From contig VEOY01000138.1 of NCBI GenBank assembly GCA_012026685.1, positions 1 through 39,867 on the forward strand: DNA of 39,867 bases, written 5' to 3'. The stretch comes from Nitrospirota bacterium (GTDB lineage Bacteria > Nitrospirota > Thermodesulfovibrionia > Thermodesulfovibrionales > UBA6898). The translations under genes and the position numbers were made by a program. This document shows, piece by piece, positions 8,787-16,746 of this stretch (the first letter of the stretch is position 1; the number at the start of each line of letters is the position of its first letter). The notes beneath the pieces were generated by a model. The model was not told where the DNA came from and made no database searches. It worked only from the letters and a program-made list of their open reading frames with translations.

Positions 8787-8996
8787 ATGACCTCTGCAAA
8801 GAAAAAACGTCTTCGGCCGGTGGCTGATCCCGGCAGCGGTGATCGCGCGAAAGGCCCTACTGAAGAGCGCAGTGAGGGAGAAGGTGCTGAGGACAGCTGC
8901 AGATGCAAGGAAGTATCACAGAAGACCTTCCCGGACCTGCTGAGACTCATGATCAGCGATCTCGCCTTCTGGAAAAAGAACAAGAGACGGACATAA
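8787..8996 (+). CDS. Small basic hypothetical protein
   Basis: A 69-residue frame, very rich in Lys, Arg and Glu, with a CRC motif at about 38-40. Its C-terminal helix ends in KKNKRR. It has no recognised family. The ATG at 8787 lies only a few bases past a TAGAAT-like -10 element, and no Shine-Dalgarno is visible, so the transcript could be leaderless. It is divergent from malQ. The C-terminal half reads like real coding sequence; the low-complexity N-terminus is less convincing. Confidence 0.4.
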   Translation: MTSAKKKRLRPVADPGSGDRAKGPTEERSEGEGAEDSCRCKEVSQKTFPDLLRLMISDLAFWKKNKRRT

Positions 8997-9085
8997 AGAC
9001 ATGCTGTCGTCTTCGTCAGAGGCCGATAAGCCGGCGGCTGAAGCTCACGAATACCGATGCGTCGCTTTCAGAACATTCGTGATTG

Positions 9086-9094
9086 TGGTATTAT
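9086..9094 (+). promoter_or_regulatory. Putative extended -10 promoter
   Basis: TGG followed by TATTAT, about 45 nt upstream of the small gene at 9139. No good -35 is visible, as is usual for extended -10 promoters. Confidence 0.4.
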
Positions 9095-9138
9095 TTTGCA
9101 GACGACTTTGAGCACGCCGGATTGAGGACGGAGGGGAT

Positions 9139-9396
9139 ATGACCATGATGCCGAAAGCAGTTGAACTGTTTGAAAAGGAACGTGATACCATGGACCAGTT
9201 CGCATCCATTGCCATGGAACATCCGCTGGACAGGCTGAAATATCATATTTTGCAGACCAGGGGAAAGATAGTGAAATCCGAGTTCTCAAACGATGGAACA
9301 GCCTATGTAATATGGGAGAGCCAGGGCAGGCAATACCGGGCATGGAGTTCGTGGCCTGATCATGAGTACAAGATAAACTGGAAACCGCTGACATAA
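9139..9396 (+). CDS. Small hypothetical protein
   Basis: An 85-residue soluble protein with no recognised family. The N-terminal ~30 residues are helical and acidic. The remainder looks like a small beta sheet (GKIVKSEFSNDGTAYVIWESQG, QYRAWSSWPDHEYKINW) rich in Trp and Tyr. The start is firm: GGAGGGG lies just before ATG 9139. It converges with the kinase gene at 9434. The clean ribosome binding site and upstream promoter-like element make it a good candidate for a real gene. Confidence 0.65.
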   Translation: MTMMPKAVELFEKERDTMDQFASIAMEHPLDRLKYHILQTRGKIVKSEFSNDGTAYVIWESQGRQYRAWSSWPDHEYKINWKPLT

Positions 9397-9433
9397 GGTG
9401 CAAAGCCCGGGACCGGAGTACCGGAACCGGTTC

Positions 9434-11416
9434 CTACCGATGTTGTTTGTCTGCCTGAGAACGTAATTTTTTGATAAGTTCGCCGGCTTTCCCTCTTCGA
9501 TTATCGTCCTGACGGCAATGCTTCAGGAATTCTTCAAAAGCACTTACCGCCTCGCGGAGCATAGCTTTCCTGATGAACGCAAGACCGAGATTGTAATGGG
9601 CATCCCCGTATTCCGGTCTGACCGCTATAGCCTTCCCGTAAGCCCTGATAGCATCGTCAAGCAAATTCTTCCTGATGAAGACCGCGCCAAGATTGTTGCT
9701 GGCCTCGGCATGCCCGGGAGCAGCCCGCAGCGCCTCCCTGTAGGCGCATATTGCCTCGTCCATGTGGTCTGTTGCAGCGAGAGCATTGCCAAGACGGTAG
9801 TTCGCATCGGCAAGATCGGGCTCGATCCTGACAGCATCCCGGAATGCCCTTATTGCCTGGGCCATTGCTCCTTTTTTCTGGAACGCCACACCGAGGTTCA
9901 GGTATCCCATGGCAAAAAAGGGATCGGTCCTTATGGCTTCGCTGTAAGCAGCGATCGATTCTTCAAGATGACCCGCCCTGAACAGCGTGATGCCGAGATT
10001 GAAGTGTGCAGCGGTCAGATCAGGCTCGATCCTGACAGCCTCCCGGTATTCCCTGATGGCGTCTGCGGAATGGCCCTTCTGTGCCAGAGCATTTCCCAGA
10101 TTATAGTGCGCGTATGCATTCCCCGGATTCAGCCGTATGCTCTCCCGATAGTTACGGATGCCCTCATCAATGAGACCGAGATTGGCAAAAGACATGCCTT
10201 TATTGATCAGGTCGGCTTCCCTCAGATCCTCATGATGCGGCGGTGCCGGCGGCAATTCCCCTGTTTTTCTGGTGATCTCGGAGGCAAAGACCTCTTCAAG
10301 GTCCCGCCTCAATACGCTGAAATCGTCATATCTCTTATCGCGGTGTTTTTGCAGACAGGTTTGTATAATTCGCTCAAGTGCCGCTCCTTTCCCTGATATC
10401 CGGGTGAGAGGATATTCCCTGTGTGCGACCCTCCAGGAATCTCCACGACGCGGCTGAAAAGGAAGTTCTCCGCTGTTGACCATCTGGAACAGAACGATAC
10501 CGAAGCTGTATATGTCGCTCCTCAGCTCAGCCACACCGTAAAACTGTTCTGGCGCCATCCACGGGGGCGAACCTGCAACGAGCCTCCTGTCAGCCGGTGC
10601 AAGGAATGTCAGGGCTTCCTGATTCTTTTGCATCAGGTCCCTGATCTCGCCGGAGCTCCGGTTCTTGTCCCCTAAGCCCACCAGGCCAAAATCGGTGATC
10701 TTCACATCCCCGTCCATCGTGATCATGATATTATCCGGCTTTATGTCCCGGTGCGGGGTTACCCCTCGGGAGCACGCATATTCCATTCCGTGGCAGAACT
10801 GGATCGCCCACCCCAGTATCCGCTTCAGGGAAAAGGCACTCTTCAAATATGGCGCAAGCGTGTTGCGTCCGGCCGCATCTGGAGCAATGTACTCACAGGC
10901 TATGAACATGTGATGGTCGATCTCACGGACCCAGTAGGCCCTCACAATATGGGGATGTTTCTCCAGATGTATCCACGCGAGAGCCTCTTTCTTAAAGGCA
11001 TCGCGGGTCTTTATTGAATCGAGATACCTGCCCTGCACCGTTTTCAGGGCAAGAAGCCTGTCGTGCTCACGGTCATGACACACGTACACTATCCCCATGG
11101 AACTCTTGCCTTCACCGCCGAATACATCCTGGACCCGGTATCTGCCGGCAATCAGTTCGCCGCTCTCATATGTCCTTCCCTGAGCACCACGGTCAGATGT
11201 CCTGTCAGAACTTCGTTCATACGATGTCGTTTCAGAAGACCGACCGGAAGATTCTGCCGGGTGAGGATGAGGAGGGGCAACAAGGAGGGAGCCGCATTTC
11301 CCGCACTTTGGACATTCGGACATCCGCGATTTCGGGATCCTGTTTTTCACCTGACAGCTGCGACAGGTAACAAGCGTGAAATCCGCAGGGGTTCCGTTTC
11401 CGTCCGGCATGTTCAC
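9434..11416 (-). CDS. Cytosolic Ser/Thr protein kinase with zinc ribbon and TPR repeats
   Basis: A 660-residue three-part signalling protein. Residues 18-41 carry a zinc-ribbon-like CRSC...CPKCGKC. A low-complexity Ser/Arg linker (55-85) follows. The Hanks-type kinase domain (about 92-370) has Lys125 (LLALK), Glu144, catalytic HRDIKPDN with Asp224, DFG at 242-244 and an APEQFYG activation-segment end, so it should be active. From about 400 to 650 there are roughly seven TPR repeats (AYxxLGxxxxxxG pattern), probably for partner binding. No membrane segment is visible, unlike PknB-type receptors. GTG 11416 abuts the phosphatase stop; ATG 11410, with AGGTG in front, is an equally good start. It is co-transcribed with its likely cognate PP2C phosphatase. 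Confidence 0.93.
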   Translation of the reverse strand: MNMPDGNGTPADFTLVTCRSCQVKNRIPKSRMSECPKCGKCGSLLVAPPHPHPAESSGRSSETTSYERSSDRTSDRGAQGRTYESGELIAGRYRVQDVFGGEGKSSMGIVYVCHDREHDRLLALKTVQGRYLDSIKTRDAFKKEALAWIHLEKHPHIVRAYWVREIDHHMFIACEYIAPDAAGRNTLAPYLKSAFSLKRILGWAIQFCHGMEYACSRGVTPHRDIKPDNIMITMDGDVKITDFGLVGLGDKNRSSGEIRDLMQKNQEALTFLAPADRRLVAGSPPWMAPEQFYGVAELRSDIYSFGIVLFQMVNSGELPFQPRRGDSWRVAHREYPLTRISGKGAALERIIQTCLQKHRDKRYDDFSVLRRDLEEVFASEITRKTGELPPAPPHHEDLREADLINKGMSFANLGLIDEGIRNYRESIRLNPGNAYAHYNLGNALAQKGHSADAIREYREAVRIEPDLTAAHFNLGITLFRAGHLEESIAAYSEAIRTDPFFAMGYLNLGVAFQKKGAMAQAIRAFRDAVRIEPDLADANYRLGNALAATDHMDEAICAYREALRAAPGHAEASNNLGAVFIRKNLLDDAIRAYGKAIAVRPEYGDAHYNLGLAFIRKAMLREAVSAFEEFLKHCRQDDNRRGKAGELIKKLRSQADKQHR

Positions 11417-12136
11417 CTATATTTCCACCGCTATCGCGGAGATATTATCTCTGCCGCCCCTGCTGTTCGCGTCGCGGATAAGGATGTCCAACATTCTGCC
11501 AAGGCTGTCCCTGTGCCCTCTCATAATGCTTCCGATCTCATCATCGCTCAGCATGCCCGTAAGTCCGTCAGAGCAAAGCAGCAGGATATCCCCCTGTTCA
11601 AGCTCAAGCACCTTCTTGTCCGGGACAGGACATTCACGCGCCCCGAGCGCCTGAGTGAGCATATGCCACAGATACGGAGGAACTTCTTCGCGTTTCATAT
11701 TCCCCCGCCCGACATACGAGCCACCAAGGTTATGGTCCCTGGTGAGTACCTGCAGCGTCCCACGAAAGAGATATGCCCTGCTGTCACCGACATGACATAT
11801 ATACGCGGTGTTCCCCTGCAGGAAAAGCTCGACAAGCGTGGTCCCCATGCCCTCCAGGCTGCTGTCGGTCATCGCCTTTTCCTGTATGACACGATGTGCC
11901 CGCAGAATCGCTCCTTCCAGGATGCCGGAGACGTCAGGATCATCTGTCGTACGGGAAAGTTCCTTCCGTATGAAGGCAAGGGCCTCGTTTACGGCAAGAG
12001 CGCTCGCAACGTCTCCTGCTCTGTGCCCACCCATACCGTCGGCCAGCAGAAATATCCCGTGCGCCTCATCAACGAGAACAGCGTCCTGATTATTTATTCT
12101 CACAAGACCGGTATCTGTCTTCCAGGCTGCGTTCAT
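11417..12136 (-). CDS. PP2C-family Ser/Thr protein phosphatase
   Basis: A 239-residue bacterial PP2C (Stp/PrpC type) that removes phosphate from Ser/Thr residues using two or three Mn/Mg ions. Metal and catalytic motifs are intact: RINNQDA at the N-terminus, LADGMGGHRAGDVAS, GMGTT, HVGDSRAYL, LCSDGLTGML and GGRDNISAI. It has no membrane segment. It lies directly upstream of the kinase gene with no spacer, the classic kinase/phosphatase pairing, so it probably opposes that kinase. Transcription likely starts from the extended -10 element at 12241-12251. Confidence 0.94.
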   Translation of the reverse strand: MNAAWKTDTGLVRINNQDAVLVDEAHGIFLLADGMGGHRAGDVASALAVNEALAFIRKELSRTTDDPDVSGILEGAILRAHRVIQEKAMTDSSLEGMGTTLVELFLQGNTAYICHVGDSRAYLFRGTLQVLTRDHNLGGSYVGRGNMKREEVPPYLWHMLTQALGARECPVPDKKVLELEQGDILLLCSDGLTGMLSDDEIGSIMRGHRDSLGRMLDILIRDANSRGGRDNISAIAVEI

Positions 12137-12240
12137 GCCATGAGGCTCCCGACAAACAGACGAATCTCTGGCCAGGCAGGATCCATGACTATGTTCCGTG
12201 GGGCTGCGTCATATGGACCGGCTGAGGTCTGCACATCCAC

Positions 12241-12251
12241 ATTGTAGCATA
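12241..12251 (-). promoter_or_regulatory. Extended -10 promoter for the phosphatase-kinase pair
   Basis: On the minus strand the sequence TATGCTACAAT fits the TRTGnTATAAT extended -10 pattern with one mismatch, about 105 nt upstream of the phosphatase start. A 66-codon frame in the leader overlaps the phosphatase ATG (ATGA) but has no other support. Confidence 0.5.
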
Positions 12252-12428
12252 CCAGGAACTCTCCGCCCTGCATGATCAGAAGCGCGGTGAGGGGGACAGG
12301 GAAATGCCGGCAGGACCGGAAGATGCCGGACATCTGTTCATCACGGCTCTCCCGGGTTTTGTGCAGTACACGCCTGATCGGGATAGAAGCAGGGTTAACA
12401 GGACCCCTCCGGAAATTTCTGAAAAGCT
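12252..12428. other. intergenic stretch, nothing recognised
   Basis: I see no gene, repeat or hairpin terminator with a U run between the phosphatase promoter region and the small gene at 12429. Confidence 0.4.
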
Positions 12429-12737
12429 TTAATCGGCAGGGGAAGGGCTTGCGATCGCCCGGTACAGAACAGCATATTCCCTGTTCAGAGGCTGCCCCTT
12501 ATATGTCGGGCCGACATCTGCATATCCTTCCACATATTCCCAATAGGCCCGTCCGTCTTTCCCGCAATAGACCCGCCTCTCTCTTTCCGAACGGGCTTCC
12601 CGGGGATCGCCGCCGTCTCTTTTACAGGCGGAAAAAAACTCCGGTGCATAGCTCCATCCGGCGGCGTTCACTGCGGCACGGGCAGCATCTGTTTCCATGA
12701 CATCATGCCTGATCTTCGTCGGGCTCTTTTCCTTCAT
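12429..12737 (-). CDS. Small charged hypothetical protein
   Basis: Up to 102 residues, with starts possible at ATG 12737 or ATG 12698. It is soluble and charged, with two cysteines (CKRDGG, YCGKDG) and a central RAYWEYVEGYADVGP. I recognise no domain. It lies about 100 bp downstream of another small gene that follows the M3 peptidase, on the same strand. There is no strong ribosome binding site. Real coding is plausible from the residue composition, without family support. Confidence 0.4.
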   Translation of the reverse strand: MKEKSPTKIRHDVMETDAARAAVNAAGWSYAPEFFSACKRDGGDPREARSERERRVYCGKDGRAYWEYVEGYADVGPTYKGQPLNREYAVLYRAIASPSPAD

Positions 12738-12839
12738 GGTGTTAAAGGTGATGCTGAGAATATAAAAACCATCCTGCAGACTGTCGCAAAGCCCCGTTGT
12801 CGTGCCAGGCGCAACTGCCTGGTCTGTGAGGCACCCCTT

Positions 12840-13073
12840 TCATGTGGACCTGTCGATCCATCCGATGAGCCTGCGTTTAAAATCTCCTTCAGCGATCCTT
12901 TCCAGCAGGATTTCTCCGTACGATTTCTCAGGGTCGTCTTTTTCGATCGCATCAACCGAGAGACGCTCCGCGGCCGCCGGCAGAGGCCAGCTCACAGCAC
13001 ATACCGCCGCAAAAAAAAGAAAGACAAGGCAGAAAATGCTCAGGTTTCCTGCCGCTGATATGCGCCGGTTCAT
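12840..13073 (-). CDS. Small exported protein following the M3 peptidase
   Basis: A 77-residue protein with an N-terminal hydrophobic segment (about 10-33, ending LPAAAE, a good signal peptidase site). It has a short acidic mature part (VDAIEKDDPEKSYGEILLERIAEGDFKRRL). The ATG at 13073 is only 3 nt past the peptidase stop, with AGGA just before it, so it is very likely translated from the same message. I recognise no family. The amphipathic mature region could be a single long helix. Confidence 0.55.
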   Translation of the reverse strand: MNRRISAAGNLSIFCLVFLFFAAVCAVSWPLPAAAERLSVDAIEKDDPEKSYGEILLERIAEGDFKRRLIGWIDRST

Positions 13074-13076
13074 GTC

Positions 13077-14915
13077 CTACGCTCTCCTTCCCGTGATCTT
13101 CTTCATCTTCTGCGCGAGTGCTCTTGTTTCCTGAAGAAGGACCTCGACCTCGTCAAGTCCCTTGTTCCAGAACCCCGGATCGGATATGTCTATGCCGAGG
13201 GCACTGAAGATATTCTTCGGGCTGTCGGAGAGACCGGCGGAAAGGAACCCCTTCACCTTGGAGATAAACGCAGGCTGCCGGTGTACCGAATTCTGGAGGG
13301 ACTTCGATATCAAAAGGCCGCTCGCATAGGAGTAGACGTAAAAGAACTGCCGGATATGGCTCCAGTAGACCCACCAGTTCTGCGAGCCGGCGGACTGTTC
13401 CACCGAGGGTCCCATATAATCCGCCATGTGTTCCCGGAACAACCGGCCGATCTCCTCTTTCGAAAGATAGCCCTTGTCCCTGAACGCCCGGTGAAGCTCC
13501 TGCTCGAACCGGTAGCACGCGATCTGCCGGAATATCGTCGACACGTCGTCTTTGAGCTTCATCATCATGATGCTGAGTCTCAGTTCATCGTCCGCGCGGC
13601 GCAGGATCTCCCTGAGCACGAAATCTTCCATGAACGTACTGGCGACCTCGGCGGTCGAAGTCGGCGTGCCGAAATCCAGACTGTGCTGCTTCTCGCGAAT
13701 CAGCTCGTTATTGATGCCGTGTCCGAGTTCATGGGCAAGGGTCAGGACATCGGCAAGCTTGTTTGTATGGTTCAGGAGGATATAGGTCGGCTGCGATATC
13801 AGGTGATGCACGCAAAAGGCGCCACTGCTCTTCCCTTTCCTCGGGTATACATCGAACTGGCCGTTGCTGATGAACTTATCGTAGATATCCGCAAACTGCG
13901 GATCCAGCCCGGCAAAGACCGCCCTGACAAGCCTCACGGTTTCATGATAGGGATATCGCCTGTCGATCTTTCCGTATTCCACGTTCCGTTCATGATATCG
14001 GAGCCTCTTCACGCCCATCAGCTCTGCCTTGAGCTTATAGAACGCGCGGGAAATGGAGAAGCGGCCGGACACGGCGCTTACCAGCGCATCGACGGTACTG
14101 CTTTCCACGTCATCGCTGATGTGCCTCGGGAGGTCAGGCCGCGGCACGCTCCTGATCTCATCGTCCACCTTCTTGTTCGCAAGAACGGAGTTGATCTCGA
14201 TCTCGGCGATGTCGACATTATTCACCAATATATCATTGAATGCCCGGTTCGCCCTGTCCCGCACATTCCTCCTCTGGCTGTTCATCAGGCTCAGGATCTC
14301 GGGCAGCGGCTTCATGGCTGCTGATCCGTCTTCCAGCAGCACCCTGCGCTCCTCGCGCGAAAGAAAATCAGAGGTCATCCTGACCCAGTTGCCGTATGAG
14401 GTCGTGGACTTGAGATTCATGATCTTCTCTTCGGGCTCACTGAGCAGGTACCGCGACTCGGCAAAAATACGCTCAAGAAAATGACGGTATTTCCGAAGCC
14501 CCCCGTATGCGAGAAATTTCTTCTGGAGGGACGGGGGGATCTTCGCGATCCTCAAATGAAAGAACTGGATATCATTGCCGATCTTCTTGCTGAATTCCTC
14601 GATCTTGTTATACTTTGCCTTCAGGTCGGTATTGTTCCTGTCGATCTGGGACCTCAGCCAGAAGTAATATCCGGGATTGCCGTCAGTCCCGCAATCGCGC
14701 ATCCAGCGTTCGTATCCGTCAAGAGCGCGGGCAAGCAGAGCAGGGTCCTTCAGGTAATCCCCGCGGCCCTTCCACGTATTGATGAACGCATAACTGCGTT
14801 TTCGTATCTCCATCTTCTGTTTTTCGATGCGGGGGTCGTCGTCCCCTGCAAAAAGAGGCCGCAAGTCCCATGTTGCGTGCACAGCACCAGAAGGTTTATC
14901 GGTCTTTTTCGTCAT
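13077..14915 (-). CDS. M3-family oligoendopeptidase (PepF-like)
   Basis: A 612-residue cytoplasmic zinc metallopeptidase that degrades oligopeptides. The zinc site HELGHGIN is at about residue 392, the downstream Glu lies in the TSTAEVASTFMEDF helix, and C-terminal elements (QNWWVYWSHIRQFFYVYSY) match the oligoendopeptidase F group. Length is normal (about 600). The ATG at 14915 is preceded by CGGAG. No signal peptide is seen. It heads a minus-strand group with one or two small genes behind it. The exact substrate is unknown. Confidence 0.92.
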   Translation of the reverse strand: MTKKTDKPSGAVHATWDLRPLFAGDDDPRIEKQKMEIRKRSYAFINTWKGRGDYLKDPALLARALDGYERWMRDCGTDGNPGYYFWLRSQIDRNNTDLKAKYNKIEEFSKKIGNDIQFFHLRIAKIPPSLQKKFLAYGGLRKYRHFLERIFAESRYLLSEPEEKIMNLKSTTSYGNWVRMTSDFLSREERRVLLEDGSAAMKPLPEILSLMNSQRRNVRDRANRAFNDILVNNVDIAEIEINSVLANKKVDDEIRSVPRPDLPRHISDDVESSTVDALVSAVSGRFSISRAFYKLKAELMGVKRLRYHERNVEYGKIDRRYPYHETVRLVRAVFAGLDPQFADIYDKFISNGQFDVYPRKGKSSGAFCVHHLISQPTYILLNHTNKLADVLTLAHELGHGINNELIREKQHSLDFGTPTSTAEVASTFMEDFVLREILRRADDELRLSIMMMKLKDDVSTIFRQIACYRFEQELHRAFRDKGYLSKEEIGRLFREHMADYMGPSVEQSAGSQNWWVYWSHIRQFFYVYSYASGLLISKSLQNSVHRQPAFISKVKGFLSAGLSDSPKNIFSALGIDISDPGFWNKGLDEVEVLLQETRALAQKMKKITGRRA

Positions 14916-15109
14916 GGTTGCTCCGTTTTTTAATTTTGGTCCTCATGCCGCGAACGGATTCGCAGAAGGTTCTTCTGTGCTTATGCCCTCAGTTGTCCGG
15001 CCCGGCCTGCGAGCTTCTCTGCAGGGAAAAATTACCTATGAACTGCGGTCAGGCTGGTATCGAAAGCGGCAAACGCTGCCGCGTCAGCCGGTCTTCAGAT
15101 GTTCCCCCG

Positions 15110-15445
15110 TCACTTCCCGGTCAGCAGGTTCTTTTGAATGCAGGAATTTCTCATCAGATAGGCGGCAGAGTTGTCCTGCGCGTCCCTGATATTATCCAGT
15201 ATGCATTCGATGGCCTTGCTGTTCGGATACCGGCAGTTGCTGTCATATTTGCATTTGCATGTCTCGGCGATAATATACGTTGCCGCCTGGCACTTGGCCT
15301 TTTTCTGATAGTGGGCAACGCAATCGTCTTTGCCCGATGCTTCCGCAGATACCTCACATAAGAGAAATGCCGAGACAACAGAAAAAATCAGCAACATCGC
15401 TCCGGCTGCATGACCCTTGAGCACTGAAACCCGATTGCCATTCAT
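15110..15445 (-). CDS. Small secreted cysteine-rich protein
   Basis: A 111-residue protein. A signal peptide spans about residues 1-36 (SAFLLCEVSAEAS near the cleavage site). The mature part has seven cysteines (DDC, AKC, ETCKC, SNC, IEC, NSC), suggesting disulfides in the periplasm. I do not recognise the family. The longer frame to 15496 is rejected because GGAGGAG lies just before the ATG at 15445. It stands alone, with about 190 bp of empty sequence on each side. Confidence 0.75.
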   Translation of the reverse strand: MNGNRVSVLKGHAAGAMLLIFSVVSAFLLCEVSAEASGKDDCVAHYQKKAKCQAATYIIAETCKCKYDSNCRYPNSKAIECILDNIRDAQDNSAAYLMRNSCIQKNLLTGK

Positions 15446-15640
15446 TATGTTCTCCTCCCCGGGGTATTTCACGGATTCCCGGATGTTGATCTGCATGATT
15501 TTACCACATGCACCATTGCGGCGGTAAAATCATACACAGCCGGGAAATTCGGCCTGTGGGGTGCGCACGCCATCAGCATGCGGCAGTCAACTCCGTCTCA
15601 CCCTGGACGGAAAAGATCCGGTGCAGGACAAAGGACCTCT

Positions 15641-16162
15641 TCATTCATCTATAACGCTGCTTCCGCCGTAGATCAGTCTTTCGATCGTCGGGTCAAGCCG
15701 TATATAGGCGACGGCCTTATCGCCATTCAGCCAGTAGTCGACGTTGAGCACATCACCGGCTCCGTATACGAACGGGGCATAGACAGGCCGCACCTCATAT
15801 CCCAACGCCTGGCCGTTGGGAGCTATGATCCTCTTCACCTGCGACCCCTGGAATGCCGTGCTGCAACGAAGGAAGCCTTCAATGTGTGAAAAAGCATCCC
15901 TGGCATCAACTCCCTTCTTCACCCGGTATTTGAAATCCGGGGCAAATGGCTCAATGGTATACTGATCGCCTTCCCTGTCGAGAAAAACCACGGTCTCAAG
16001 ATCTTCGCTGAAATTGCAGCCGTAGTAGATCACCGTGTACGTTCCCGACACCCCGCCCTGCCAACTCTGTGAACTCAGGCGAACTCCCGGAGTGCAGGAA
16101 ACGCAGGACAAGATCAGCACCAGACATGCCGTATGGATGAAAATACGCGCAGATCGTTTCAT
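15641..16162 (-). CDS. Predicted lipoprotein
   Basis: A 173-residue exported protein. The N-terminus (MKRSARIFIH, then a hydrophobic run) ends in LILSCVSCTPG; either Cys20 (after ILS) or Cys23 could be the lipidated cysteine. The mature part is beta-rich (YTVIYYGCNFSEDLETVVFLDREGD). It has no recognised domain and no membrane segment beyond the signal. The start is firm: AAGGAGG about 6 nt before ATG 16162. It is probably anchored in the inner leaflet of the outer membrane. It is transcribed alone, with about 190 bp gaps on each side. Confidence 0.75.
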   Translation of the reverse strand: MKRSARIFIHTACLVLILSCVSCTPGVRLSSQSWQGGVSGTYTVIYYGCNFSEDLETVVFLDREGDQYTIEPFAPDFKYRVKKGVDARDAFSHIEGFLRCSTAFQGSQVKRIIAPNGQALGYEVRPVYAPFVYGAGDVLNVDYWLNGDKAVAYIRLDPTIERLIYGGSSVIDE

Positions 16163-16352
16163 GGCATCCTCCTTACCTGCAGTATATCACGTTCCGGAAC
16201 CTTTTCCTTCTGCTTCATCGGCATCGTGCACAGCAGGATTCAGGAGGGAAAAGGCATATCGGACAGACACGTCCGGGAACTTCAGGCGCCGTACCCGGCC
16301 AAAGGAGAAAAGCTTTTTTTCCAGGCGCGACCGCCCGGTTCGCAGGTATGCG

Positions 16353-16664
16353 TTACACCAGCGGCAACTGCTCAGACAGCATGTGGTCCGGAGCGTAACA
16401 CTCTGCCCCGATCTTGTAACAGCCGCCGACCTGCTTTATCCATCGAACAACAGCGGTGCCGGCAAAGTTTGGCAGATTACTGAGGATCTTTATCTCCTGT
16501 CCGATGTCGAGAGGTTTCGACACGAACAGGCCAATTCCTGAACTGCTCAAATTAACTATCGCGCCCTGAAGTATTTCATCGGTCGCCGGAGGATCCAGCA
16601 CATATTCCGCGTTCACGAGATAGGTGTAACGGGCATCTTTTCTCTGTTCGTTTTCTGACCACAT
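16353..16664 (-). CDS. PilZ domain protein, likely c-di-GMP binding
   Basis: A 103-residue single-domain PilZ protein. The N-terminal Arg motif R8-x-x-x-R12 (RKDAR) and the NLSSSGIG strand (about 38-45) are the two c-di-GMP binding elements, and both are intact. The C-terminal VVRWIKQVGGCYKIGAEC is the usual closing strand region. The start at 16664 is supported by AAGGAGGGG. Stand-alone PilZ proteins usually act as effectors or adaptors for motility, exopolysaccharide or secretion, but no such gene is adjacent. The target is unknown. Confidence 0.9.
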   Translation of the reverse strand: MWSENEQRKDARYTYLVNAEYVLDPPATDEILQGAIVNLSSSGIGLFVSKPLDIGQEIKILSNLPNFAGTAVVRWIKQVGGCYKIGAECYAPDHMLSEQLPLV

Positions 16665-16746
16665 ATCCCCTCCTTAGGCAGATAGTATCATCAGAATGCC
16701 TATACCGTCAATGCCCTATATGCCCCCGTCATATTCCCCTGGGCCG

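Noticed and set aside
11063-12247. Long plus-strand frame opposite the phosphatase and kinase start
   Set aside because: The minus strand encodes an intact PP2C with all motifs; the plus frame is a shadow.
12133-12333. 66-codon frame overlapping the phosphatase start by ATGA
   Set aside because: It lies across the candidate promoter and has no motif; treated as leader.
13281-14324. Long plus-strand frame opposite the M3 peptidase
   Set aside because: The peptidase on the other strand has a complete zinc motif and normal length.
16310-16345. GC hairpin next to an A-run near the PilZ gene
   Set aside because: The A/U tract is on the wrong side for a terminator in either direction that would serve a gene.
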